Positions 25,551 to 35,876 of a stretch of 64,000 nucleotides of DNA are shown piece after piece; position 1 is the stretch's first letter; each line of letters begins with the position of its first letter. This stretch comes from CAWATZ01 sp963784995. GTDB lineage: Bacteria; Planctomycetota; Planctomycetia; Gemmatales; Gemmataceae. Made by a program: the position numbers and the translations under genes. The DNA lies in the NCBI GenBank assembly GCA_963784995.1, contig CAWATZ010000002.1, positions 1,860,001 through 1,924,000 on the forward strand, given 5' to 3'. The notes beneath the pieces are model-generated. The model saw nothing but the letters and a program-made list of their open reading frames with translations, did not search any database and was not told where the DNA came from.

Positions 25551-28390
25551 TCAACCAAAATCCACTCGCAGATGTTGCAGGTCACTCTGCCCAATGTCCA
25601 GCAGGCAACCGTCTCCCTGCGTGGTCACGTCATACAGCGTCGTTCCCCGTGCATCGAGCAGCACCGCCCGCTTGGGGTCGCGGGCACAGCGCAGCTCCGC
25701 ATGTCCCCCAACCCCACCGCATTCCAGCAGCCGTGCAATCACCGCATCGCTCCCGTCCAGCGCCGGCCTCAGCGAGGTCAGCAGCACCGTGGGCGCGTCC
25801 AGGTGGAACAGCCAGCCGGTGGCCCCAACGTGCGGCGGACCCTGTTCCACCGGAACCGCGATCACGGGTGAAATCACACCCTGGGCGGTCTGCGCCGGCA
25901 TCGGCCGCTCCAGGCCGATCCCCAGGTCGAAGCTGCGGCAGGTTTCTCCCTCCACGATCAGCAGCACGTCCAGCATCCGGCCGCCGTGGCGCTGGTGGAA
26001 CGGCAGGCCGCCCGGGAAGATGACCGTGTTTTGCTGGCCCGAACGCAGCTCCAGGTAGTCCGGCGTCACCGGCCGGGTGTGGCTGGTGGCGTGGGCCATG
26101 CCGTTGACGCCGCGCACCAGCAGCCCGCGCTCGTCGCGCCAGGCAAAGCGGCAGCCATAGTAGGCGTGCCAGGGGTAGCCGTGGATCGGCTGCAGCGGCT
26201 CAATCTCGACGTGCAGTTCCAGCATCGGCCGGCCCAGCCAGGCCTGGAAGCGCTGCCGGAAGCGGGCCAATGGCTGCTCGCCGGCGTCCAGCAGGACGCC
26301 GCTCGTGACGATCTCTCCCAGGGCGGGGCCGGTGGAGGTCACCTGTACCTGCTCCGCCCGCATCTTGCTTCCCGGCTGCCAGACCAGCTGCTGGGCCACC
26401 CGGCCCCGCGCGGGTGCGCTGATCGCGGATCTCCCGCAGGCCGCCGCTTTCCGGATCGATGTCGGCCTCGAAGAACTCGTTGCGCACCGCACGCTCGTCG
26501 GCCAGCCGCATCCGCCGGGACAGGGGGGCCGTACCCGGCACGCCCTTCCGCGGCACCCAGGCAAAACCCAGGGCCGGCACCTCGACCACCACGCTCCCCG
26601 CCGTGCCGTTCAGCTGGCAGGCCTTGACCGGGTCATTCAGGGGAAGCAGATCGGTCAGGTCGGGGATTTGCAGCACGACCCGGCGCGTGTAGCTGCACGG
26701 GTTGAGTACCAGGTATCCAGGCTGAGCCGCTCCGCGTGCCACCAAACGGGCCGCCAGCGCCTGGGCGGCCTCCTCCTGCAAGGTTGCCACCGCCTTGTCG
26801 AGAGTCTGTTCATCCGACCGGCCGGCCGCCGCTTCCAGCTGATCCTCCAGCCGGGCCAGCCCAGCCTCCACCGTTTCGCCCTCGCCGATGGTCCGGCCGG
26901 TCAGTCCCCGGTGAATGGCCGCCAGGGTCCAGGCGGCGTCCAGCCGGCGCCGGGCCCGGGCCTGCACGGCAAAGCCGCTGATCGGGGTGGTCGATTTCCA
27001 GCGCGGGTTCCCGGTTCCCTCCCCCGTCGGCGTCCGTTCGACCAGGTAATCGTCGTGAAACTCGTCAGCCTCGGCCGGTGAGGTGTATTCGCCGGACAGC
27101 ACCTCATTGAAGTAGCCGGACAGGGTGGTCCAGCGGCCAAGGACGGGGGCGAAGCGGCTCAGTTCAAGCCAGTCCTGATACCAGGCCCCGGCCGGAGGGC
27201 CGCGATGCAGCAAGACCAGCGTGGCCGCCTGGTCCTGCATGATGGTGCGGTAGAGGTGGTGCGCCAGGTGGAAGCCAACCTGCGGCGATTCCACCGCGTG
27301 CGGCGTCCGGGCCAGCGCCTCCACCTGCTTGCCGTCCTGGCTGGGCCAGTTGATCACCACCGACCGATGGGCCGGCACCACGCTCTCGTCCAAGGACAGC
27401 AGCACGGCCCGACCAATGCCCACGTTTTGCAGCAGCAGCGGCATTTGCGGATGGAAGGCAAACCGCCTGCGGGCGTAGACACGCACCGCACTGGCCCAGC
27501 AGTTCCTCGTAGAGACCCTGCCCCTTGAGCAGGTTCCACAGCTGCGATTCCAGCGGCAGCAGGGCGTCCTCGCGCTCCAGAGCGCAGCCGCCACACACCT
27601 CGACCAGGTCGCTGGAGACACGCTCGCGCAGGGCCGCGAACCGCTCGGGCTGCTCCTGGTTCAGGCGCTGCACCAGGGCCGCGCTGGCAATGAGGTTCAG
27701 GGGCTGGCCCCGGTCAAACGCGGCCGGCCAGGGACGGTCCAGATGGTCCTCGTCCAGCAGACCCAGATCGATGACGTGGACGGTAACCGGGTAAAGCACC
27801 TCCCGGGCCGAGAGCAGCTTGTCGGCAGCGGCCTGCAACGGGACGCGGTAAGCGTTCGGGTCCGGGTCGGCGAGGGCCTGCACGGCCTGCTGGACGTCCT
27901 GCCACAGCCCGGCCACGTCCAGCAGCTTCTCGTGGGACATCGCCTCAAAGAGGGCGTCCACCTGGGCAAAGCCGAATCCGATGCCCAGAAAGGGCGCGAC
28001 GCGCTCCGGCGCAAGATCGAGCAGCGGGCCGAGTTCCGGCTGCCCGGCCGCTTGCTCGCGCAGGGCCTGAAGCAGATTGGCCAGCGTCTCGGCGCGGTCG
28101 GGGGTGGCCTGGAATGCGGCCGCCCCGGCCGTGCGAACCCGCTCGGGCCAATCGTCGGGCAACAGCAGCGGCGGCTGGGTCGGCGTCGAGTAAAGGGTTG
28201 CGCCGGTCGGTTGTTCGTGATCGTAAGGCGAACTGATGCGCGGCGGACCGGACGCGCCCTGAATCGCGGCCGGGTGCCACAGCGCCACGTACCCGTTCAG
28301 GAAGGCCGAGACGTCTTCATCGCCCAGGTAAAGGGTGTCCTGGGTCGGCAAGCGGTAGGGACTCAGCAGGATCAGCTCGCGTGTGCTCAT
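25551..28390 (-). CDS. Glycoside hydrolase family 38-like protein, two frameshifts (near 27488 and 26405)
   Basis: This large protein is about 945 residues if repaired. Three overlapping frames carry successive parts. 28390 to about 27490 holds a catalytic-domain-like N-terminus. About 27490 to 26405 holds the middle, with FHPQMPLLLQNVGIGRAVLL, then LVLNPCSYTRRVVLQIPDL and VEVPALGFAWVPRKG. The last part to 25551 has a beta-sandwich with ELHVEIEPLQPIHGYPWHAY. The post-barrel regions resemble GH38 alpha-mannosidases. I could not identify the catalytic nucleophile with certainty, so activity is open. Each shift is fixed by removing one base (QCVRVYARRRF and DQRTRAGRVAQQLV are restored). No signal peptide is visible. 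Confidence 0.6.
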
Positions 28391-28406
28391 TCAGTGGATT
28401 TAGCGA

Positions 28407-28451
28407 AACGCCCAGCCTGGGGCCACCAAGGAGTGCCCCAGGCTGGGCGTT
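28407..28451. repeat. Hairpin upstream of the GH38-like gene
   Basis: Perfect 17-bp arms (28407-28423 and 28435-28451) surround an 11-nt loop, 17 nt upstream of the ATG at 28390. Bases 28452-28800 are AT-richer than the surroundings; only weak short frames occur there (for example 28576-28785 on the minus strand). Confidence 0.65.
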
Positions 28452-28800
28452 GCGCTCAACCCCAACAATACCTGTTGTTTTTTGAGGCAGCAGATGAAGC
28501 AAAACAAGACAATCCGAGGAGGAAGTAGAATGGTTGAAGAGAAAGCGCTTGCTGACACAAGCAGCATCACAAGCATTACTTACGCCGTTCAACGAGGACC
28601 ACGCGATTGTTGGCACTGGATTTGCCTATGAGGTGAATGGTTTTGTAATGATGGTATCCCGCCTTGAACCTTTGCTGGTTTTGTCCCACCTGCAAACCTG
28701 CCCTTGACGGTTCCTCCCTGAGTTCGCCTTGATGGTATCCGCAGCATGAAGCAAGTAATTGGCTAGACAATACTTGCGCTAACAATGCGTCTTCGTTGTG

Positions 28801-28960
28801 GCACCGTCTCCAGCACGGGGTGAGTTACCCGTTGCGCCCCGGCTGTTTGGCCGGGCGCGATGGCAGGCTCACCGTGCAGCGCAAGCCAGCCTTGCGGTGG
28901 AGACGGCCGTGGCAGAACGGCCAACCCAGCTGACCGGGCACAGCCCGGCGTGGGGACGCC
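28801..28960 (+). ncRNA. Candidate structured 5' leader RNA of the DUF1559 gene
   Basis: An outer stem (28804-28811 with 28899-28906, 8 bp) encloses three hairpins: 28815-28819/28828-28832, 28834-28843/28850-28858 with one bulge, and 28880-28885/28891-28896. Further stems follow at 28906-28910/28917-28921 and 28934-28938/28944-28948. The prepilin-like start codon is at 29004. This could be a cis-regulatory leader or a complex palindromic repeat. It matches no riboswitch I can name. Confidence 0.35.
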
Positions 28961-29003
28961 GTTGGTTTCCTTGTTGTCTCTTGTTCCGAAAGGATCGACA
29001 TCG

Positions 29004-29744
<741 letters not shown>

Positions 29745-29773
29745 GGACGCGGCCAAGCTGTTGTGCTCTGCCA

Positions 29774-29812
29774 GGGCCCTGGTGACGTCATCTGTCACCA
29801 GGGTCCTTTTTT
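29774..29812 (+). terminator. Intrinsic terminator of DUF1559 gene 1
   Basis: A 13-bp stem with one G-U pair (29774-29786 and 29794-29806) is followed by six T. It overlaps the 3' end of the convergent TMTC-like gene. Confidence 0.85.
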
Positions 29813-32154
29813 CTCTGCTGGTAGCGCTGCAAGCGCTCCTGGATGGCCCTGGCCTGTTCGGGCGTGGCCCGAGCCAGAGCTTGCCTGGCGGCCTCGCCGG
29901 CTTCGCGGGAGTGCCCCAGCTCAGCCAGGGCAGCGGCCAGCGCCTCCAGCGCCTGGACAGAGGGTTCCTTGCTGGCCTGGCAGACCTCGCTGGCCAGCTC
30001 CCAGGCCAGCACCGGATCACGCAGGGCCGAATCCGCGGCTGTGGCCAGCTGCCAGGCCTGTTTTTCGTGGGCCTGGAGCCAGCCCGGTTCCAGCTGCGAG
30101 GCCTCGGCGTACTGGGCAGCGGCTTCCTCCTTTTGACCCAGAACGTGCAGCGTCCAGGCCAGTCGGCGGTGGTAGCAGGCCAGGTCGCTCGTCCGGGCCC
30201 TGGGCAGGCCCTCCAGTCGCAGCTGCTCCAGTTCCAGCGCCGTTCGCTGCGCTTTGCTGGCCTCCAACCATTGCCCCAGGCAGGCCTGGGCCAATCCCTC
30301 GTTGCTCAACGCACGGGCCAGGGGAGCAGTCTGGCTTGCCTCCTGGAAACGCAGCAGCGCCGCCTGATACTGGAGCCGACGCAGCTCGGCCAGGCCCAGC
30401 CCATTGAGCGCCAGCGCTACCCGGTGGTTGGAGATTTGCAGAGCGGCCTGCCACTGCTGTGCTGCCTCCTCGTAACGCTGCAACTGCCAGAGCGCCTCCC
30501 CCAGTTCCGCCAGGGCATTGGCATTGTCCGGAGCAATCTCCAGGGCACGACGCAAGGCCTGCACTGCTTCCTCGGAACGACCGATTTTCCGCAGGACGAC
30601 GCCGTACTCAAACCAGTCCAGGAAAGTCGTTTGGTCCCCCTGGACCACCTGGAGCAGGGCCTGACGTGCTTCCTCCAGGTTTTCTTCTTCCAGCAGCATC
30701 TTGATGAGCAGGTTGGCGTATTCCGTGTCGCGCGGTTGCAGGTCCACGGCCCGGTGGGCGTGGGGTCGGGCTCGGTCCAGCAGGTGGGAGTCGCCTTTTG
30801 CCCTTGCTTCCAGGTAGAGGTGGCGTGCCAGGGCGAAGTGGGCGCGATGGTTGTCGGTCGTGACTGCGAGCGTGTGTTCCCAGAGCGTTCCCGGGTCGTG
30901 CCAGTAAGCCACCTGGGTGCGGTTGGCGGCCGACAGCAGCACCAGGCAGACGCCAGCCCCTCCCGCCAGCACCAGCTTCGGCAGCCGCAGCCAGCTGCCC
31001 AGGGCGGCCGCGCTCCAGACCAGGGCGACGAACAGGCCCAGGTGGGGCACGTAGGCATAGCGGTCGGCACGGGCTTGCAAGGCGATCTGCACCAGACCGA
31101 TGACGGGCACCAGGGTCCCGAGGAACCACAGCCAGCCCATCAGCAGCCACGGCCACCTTCGGGCGCCGAGAACGGCCAGGACGGTGATCGTCAGCAGTAG
31201 CAGGCCCGCGCGCAGCACTGGCTGCCACTGCCAGCCGTCCAGGGGATGGCAATAGTAGAACCCCAGCCCGGTCGGCCAGAACGTCTTCTCCAGATACCAG
31301 GCATAGGACACCACCGCGTTGGCCAGCCGCGCCGGCAGGGAGACCCGCTCCACGGGAACAACCGATATCCCCTGGGCCACAACGGCAATGAGACAGGCTG
31401 CGGCGGCAATGGCAAACAGTGGCACTTTCTCCAGGAGCAAGCCTGGGAGGGTGCGGGCCACACGGGTTTCTTCCTTTCCCTCCTGTGGAGAGGGGAGAAG
31501 AGGGCCGGCCGCGGGCCAGCGCCGCAAGGGCCACCAGTCCAGCAGCAGCAGGACGCAGGGAAACGTCACCAGCATCGGCTTGGCCAGCAGGCCCAGAACA
31601 AAGGGAGCCATCACCAGCAGATAGCGGCCGAGGGACGGCCTCTCGACGTAGCGGCCATAAGCCAGCAGACCCAGCACCCAGAAAAAGGTGCTCAGCACGT
31701 CCTTGCGTTCACTGGCCCAGGCCACCGACTCGACGTGCAGGGGATGGACCGTGAACAGGGCCGCCACCAGCAGACTGCGCCACAGCGCTCCCGTCAGCCG
31801 GCGCAGCACGGCAAACAGCAGCAGCACCGTTGCCACGTGCCACAGCAGGTTTTGCGCGTGGACCACAGGCGCCAGCGGCACTTTGTTGCTACCCGGTCCT
31901 CGAAGCAGGTTCGACAGGCTGGCGTCCAGCTGCAGCGACATCCACGTCAGCGGAATCCAATTGCCACTCTCGAAGTTGGTCCAGGACCACTTCAATCCGC
32001 TCGCTGTTAGCCCCCCTCCAATTGCCGGATTCTTGACGATAAACGTTTCATCATCCACGTCAATGAAGTGATTGCTCCACAACGGACCGTAGGCCCAGAA
32101 AGTCAGTGCCACCAGGCCAGCAGACAGCAGCACGACCAGAACAAAAGGCCGCAT
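29788..32154 (-). CDS. TMTC-like protein O-mannosyltransferase with TPR repeats, paralogue 1
   Basis: This is a 788-residue GT-C-fold membrane protein fused to TPRs. The first helix (VLVVLLSAGLVALTFWAYGP) leads to the acidic motif FIDVDDETF, expected at the catalytic loop. VHPLHVESVAWASERKDVL is the hallmark of TMTC-type O-mannosyltransferases. About nine helices follow to residue 430, then TPR units to the end (YGVVLRKIGRSEEAVQALRR, NALAELGEALWQLQRYEEAA). By family it would transfer mannose from a lipid-linked donor to secreted proteins; that is inference. ATG 32154 follows GGGGGAGGAG. Paralogue 2 lies directly upstream, 95 nt away. Confidence 0.8.
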   Translation of the reverse strand: MRPFVLVVLLSAGLVALTFWAYGPLWSNHFIDVDDETFIVKNPAIGGGLTASGLKWSWTNFESGNWIPLTWMSLQLDASLSNLLRGPGSNKVPLAPVVHAQNLLWHVATVLLLFAVLRRLTGALWRSLLVAALFTVHPLHVESVAWASERKDVLSTFFWVLGLLAYGRYVERPSLGRYLLVMAPFVLGLLAKPMLVTFPCVLLLLDWWPLRRWPAAGPLLPSPQEGKEETRVARTLPGLLLEKVPLFAIAAAACLIAVVAQGISVVPVERVSLPARLANAVVSYAWYLEKTFWPTGLGFYYCHPLDGWQWQPVLRAGLLLLTITVLAVLGARRWPWLLMGWLWFLGTLVPVIGLVQIALQARADRYAYVPHLGLFVALVWSAAALGSWLRLPKLVLAGGAGVCLVLLSAANRTQVAYWHDPGTLWEHTLAVTTDNHRAHFALARHLYLEARAKGDSHLLDRARPHAHRAVDLQPRDTEYANLLIKMLLEEENLEEARQALLQVVQGDQTTFLDWFEYGVVLRKIGRSEEAVQALRRALEIAPDNANALAELGEALWQLQRYEEAAQQWQAALQISNHRVALALNGLGLAELRRLQYQAALLRFQEASQTAPLARALSNEGLAQACLGQWLEASKAQRTALELEQLRLEGLPRARTSDLACYHRRLAWTLHVLGQKEEAAAQYAEASQLEPGWLQAHEKQAWQLATAADSALRDPVLAWELASEVCQASKEPSVQALEALAAALAELGHSREAGEAARQALARATPEQARAIQERLQRYQQRKKDPGDR

Positions 32155-32249
32155 CAACGACTCCTCCCCCTGAATGCCTTCGAGGGCACCGGGTAACTTC
32201 CTGTTTCCAGGCGTGGCAAAGTCTGTCTCCGGAATTGCTGCCGGGTGTA

Positions 32250-34703
32250 TCATTCCGAACGCGAAACGAAGCCCTGCCGCTTCTGATAAAGCTCAATCCG
32301 GGCCGCGATTTCCCGGCCCAGCTCCCCCGAGGCCCTGGCTCGTGCTCGCTGGGCCGTCTTGACGGCCTCGTCGTAGCGCCCCAGTCCAGCGAGGGCGGCG
32401 GCCAGCGCAGTCCAGTGCCCGGGCGGAGGGTTCCTTGCTGGCCTGGCAGACCTCGTTGGCCAGCTCCCAGGCCGTGAGCGCATCCCGTTCGGAAGGAGTG
32501 GCAGCCGTGGCCAGCCGCCAGGCCTGGTCCACGTTGGTTTTGAGCCAGTCCGGCTCCAGTTCCGAAGCCTTGGCATATTCCGCGGCGGCAGCCTTTTCCT
32601 TGCCCAGGACGTACAGCGCACAGCCCAGCCGGCGATGGTAGGAGGCCAGGTCGCTGAATGACGCCCCCGGCCGCAGCTTGAGCCGCAGTATTTCGGTCTT
32701 GACTGCCGCATCCTGGGAGAGCCGGGCGTACTTCCAGTCGTCCAGGTACGCCAGGGCGAGGCCCCGATTGCTCCAGGCCGTCGTCAGGAGGGGATTGATC
32801 TGCACGGCATTGGTGAAATGCTGGGCCGCGCTCATCACCTGACCCTGACGCAGCAGGACCAGACCCAGGCCATTGAGCGCTTCTGGTTCGTAGGGGCTGA
32901 GCTTCAGCGCTCCCCGCCACTGCTTCTCTGCCTCGTCAAAGCGGTGCATTTCCCAGTATGTTCGACCGAGTTCGGCAAGGACGCCTGGAGAGTCCTTGTT
33001 GATGCGGAGCGCTCGATGAAAGGACCCAAGGGCCTCGTCGTACTTCTTCTGCTGCCGCTCCACCGTTCCCAGGGCCTTCCAGAGTTCCCCGGACTGAGGT
33101 GTTTCGACTTGCTGCCGCCTGGACAAACGGATGCCTTCTCGAAGTTCCTCGGCCGCCGCATCCAGCTGGCCCTGTTCCCGCAGCACCACGCCCAGACCGA
33201 GCCGGTACAGCGGATTGCGCGGCTGCAGACCGACCGCCTCCTTCGCGTTTTTGCGGGCACGCTCCAGCAGTTCCGCGTCTCCCGTTTGCACTGCCTGCTG
33301 GAGGAGATGGCGGGCCAGGGCGTAGTGGGCATAGTCGTTGTCGGTAGTCACCTGGATGGCGTGTTCCCAGAGCGTTTCAGGGTTGCGCCAGGTCTCCACC
33401 TGGACCCAGGTGACCCACGTCAGCAGGAGCAAACAGGCCGTCGCAACCCCGGCGCGCAACGTGATCGGGAGTCGCAGTCGGGTCGCCAGGGCCGCCGCGC
33501 TCCAGACCAGAGCGATGAACAGGCCGACGTGCGGCACGTAGGCATAACGGTCGGCACGGGCCTGGCTGCCTATCTGGACCAGGCCAATCACCGGCACCAG
33601 GGTCCCCAGGAACCAGAGCCAGCCGACGAGCAGCCAGGGCCAGCGCCGGGCCTCAGCCACGGCGACAAGCGTGATCAGGATCAAGACGGCACCCGAAAGC
33701 AGCACCGGACCCCATTGCCAGTTATCCACCGGATGGGTGTAGAACGCCGCCAGATGCGTTGGCCAGAACGTCGTGGCCAGATACCAGCCATAAGAGACGA
33801 TCGCGTTCGCCAGCCGGGCGGGGAACGACACGAGATCCAGCGAGGATTTCGACTCGCCCTGGGACACGACAGCCATGACGCAGGCCGCGGCCGCGATGAC
33901 GAACAGCGGCACCTTCTCCAGGATCAGCTGCCGAGGGCTGCTGGCCGCTCGTTTTTCCCCCCTCTCCCCTTGTGGGAGAGGGGTTGGGGGTGAGGGGTTG
34001 CTTTTCCCTTCACCCCCGACCCCTTTCCCCGCTTCCCAGCAGGGAGAGGAAGGCCAGCCCCCGCCCAGCGCTGTAACGGCCACCAGTCCAGCAAGAGGAG
34101 AACACAGGGAAACGTCACCAGCATTGGCTTGGCCAGCAGACCCAGAACGAAGGGCACAACCACCAGCAGATAGCGGCCGACGGACGGTCTCTCGACGTAG
34201 CGGCCATAAGCCAGCAGACCCAGCACCCAGAAAAAGGTGCTCAGCACGTCCTTGCGTTCGCTGGCCCAGGCCACCGACTCGACGTGCAGCGGCTGCACGG
34301 CGAACAGGGCCGCCACCAGAGCGCTGCACCAAAGGGCTCCCGTCAGCCGGCGCAGCACCACGAACAGCAGCACCACGGTCGCCAGGTGCCAGAGCAGGTT
34401 CTGGGCATGGACCACGGGCGGCAGGGCGCCTCCCTTGTTGGCCGGGTCCTGCAGCGAGTGCGACAGGCTGGCGTCCAGCTGCAGCGACATCCACGTCAGC
34501 GGGATCCAGTTGCCGCTGCGGAACGTCGTCCACGCCCACTCCAATCCGTCCGCGGTCAGCCCCTCGCGCACGTACGGGTTGTCCACGATGTGGGGCTGAT
34601 CGTCCACGTCAATGAAGTCATTTTCCCACAAGGGGTTGTAGGCTGCCAGCGTCAGCACGACGAGGCCGACGCCGATAAGAAGGGACTGCTGCAAACGCGA
34701 CAT
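32250..34703 (-). CDS. TMTC-like protein O-mannosyltransferase with TPR repeats, paralogue 2, two frameshifts
   Basis: This has the same architecture as paralogue 1 and is about 817 residues if repaired. Frame 1 (34703 to about 34000) covers the first helices, FIDVDDQPH and VQPLHVESVAWASERKDVL. Frame 2 carries the other helices (ARLANAIVSYGWYLATTFWP) and most TPRs. Frame 3 ends at 32250 with LAAALAGLGRYDEAVKTAQR. The first shift lies in a REP-like C/G-rich insert with long homopolymers; the second is one extra T near 32410. Paralogue 1 has ALEALAAAL where repair gives ALDALAAAL. AGGATT precedes the start. Confidence 0.75.
33957..34000. repeat. REP-like element inside TMTC paralogue 2
   Basis: The core stem is 33959-33968 with 33974-33983, followed by a G-rich tail. 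The same family occurs at 8775-8807 and 60742-60766. It lies in the loop between two membrane helices, where extra residues are likely tolerated. Confidence 0.65.
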
Positions 34704-34860
34704 GAATCAATCCTGGAACGGCTGCTCTTGTCTCGGGAGGCAAATTCCGACTGCGGCCGGCTGCCCTGTCATTCTGAATGTACCAGGCGGAAGGTCAGCC
34801 CACAAGAATGGACGCCAGCAAGCGCTCTCCCGGAATGCGGGCCTGGAATTGAGAAAAATG

Positions 34861-34910
34861 TTGACAAGACAGTTGCAATCCGGAAAAAAGTTGTTCTACT
34901 ATCAACTTTT
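34861..34910 (+). promoter_or_regulatory. AT-rich promoter/operator candidate for DUF1559 gene 2
   Basis: In a GC-rich setting this 50-bp AT-rich stretch has TTGCAA (34873-34878), an 18-bp spacer and TACTAT (34897-34902), and ends about 65 nt before the start codon. An 8-bp inverted repeat (34886-34893 and 34903-34910) overlaps the -10 box and could be an operator. The 273-nt gap is shared with the divergent TMTC paralogue 2. Confidence 0.4.
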
Positions 34911-34976
34911 GTAACTTGACCATTTTTTCGGCCTTCCCTTCCCACCCTGGATTCTGGTACGAAAGGACGCCGTCCC

Positions 34977-35758
34977 ATGCTTCGTCGCCGGTCGCAGAGA
35001 GTCCGCGCTGGTTTCACCCTGATCGAGCTGCTGGTGGTGATTGCCATCATCGCCATCCTGATCGGCCTGCTCTTGCCCGCCGTGCAGAAGGTCCGCGAGG
35101 CCGCCGCTCGCACGCAGTCGCAGAACAACCTCAAGCAGATTGGCATCGCCATGCACAACGTCGCCAGTGCCAACGACGGCCGGCTGCCCCCGATCTGCCG
35201 GTACTTCTTTGATGGCGGTCCCAACTCGGCGACCCCTCAGAACGGCGTCACTGCCCCAAGCCTGATCACCTTCATGGAGAACAACAAGAAGACGTATCAG
35301 GCCCCGCTCGATCCGAACCTGGGAAATTACGGCAGTACCGCACTCAGCTATGCCATCCCTGCGCCCTGGGCCGGCGAAGCGGTGGACCCGACGTGGGCGC
35401 TCCCGTTGTGGAGATCCCCAGGTCCTTCTTGCTGCGAGGCACCACCAACAGTGTCGGCGCGGCCGAAGCCTCCTGTGGCAATGGCGGGGCCTCTCCCAGC
35501 AAGCCGACCATCGGCACGGGCGCGTTGACCAACTACTTCTCGATCACCTATTCCACTCAGACCCAACCCGCTCTGGCACCTCGCGGCTCCTGGCCTCCCG
35601 CAGGGGTCGCGCTCGGTCCGGCACAAGCGTTCTCCGTCAGCGGTTGTCAGATCGTCATGATGGACGGCTCCGTCCGGAACGTGACGCAGCAGCAGGGACC
35701 CGATTTCTTGATCCTTTCCACTCTGAATAACCCGACCTTGCCCTCGCCGGTGTGGTAA
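34977..35758 (+). CDS. DUF1559 prepilin-like protein 2, one frameshift near 35390
   Basis: This has the same family features as the copy at 29004: a basic leader, GFTLIELLVVIAIIAILIGL, QKVREAAARTQSQNNLKQIG, and the C-terminal MMDGSVRNV. The first frame runs to about 35390 (ALSYAIPAPWAGEAVDPT) and the second continues VGAPVVEIPRSFLLRGTTN to the stop at 35756. One missing base explains the break and gives 260 residues, near the 246 of copy 1. GAAAGGA precedes ATG 34977. The N-terminal DNA is nearly identical to copy 1 and the rest diverges. Confidence 0.88.
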
Positions 35759-35765
35759 AAGGCTC

Positions 35766-35791
35766 GCCGAGCCGCGCACGCAGCGCAGCGG
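35766..35791. repeat. Fragment of the 22258 palindrome family
   Basis: These 26 bases are identical to 22267-22292. They lie just after DUF1559 gene 2; the other arm is absent. Confidence 0.6.
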
Positions 35792-35876
35792 CTCTTGCAC
35801 TCCGGGAGGGGGTCAGTATAGTGGAAATAGTGAACTGACTCGCCCTGGCCTGATACCGTGCGCTGAAGGAGGCTCC

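Noticed and set aside
28576..28785. A 69-codon minus-strand frame in an AT-richer gap
   Set aside because: It has no convincing ribosome site and no family resemblance; the gap also offers weak frames on the plus strand.
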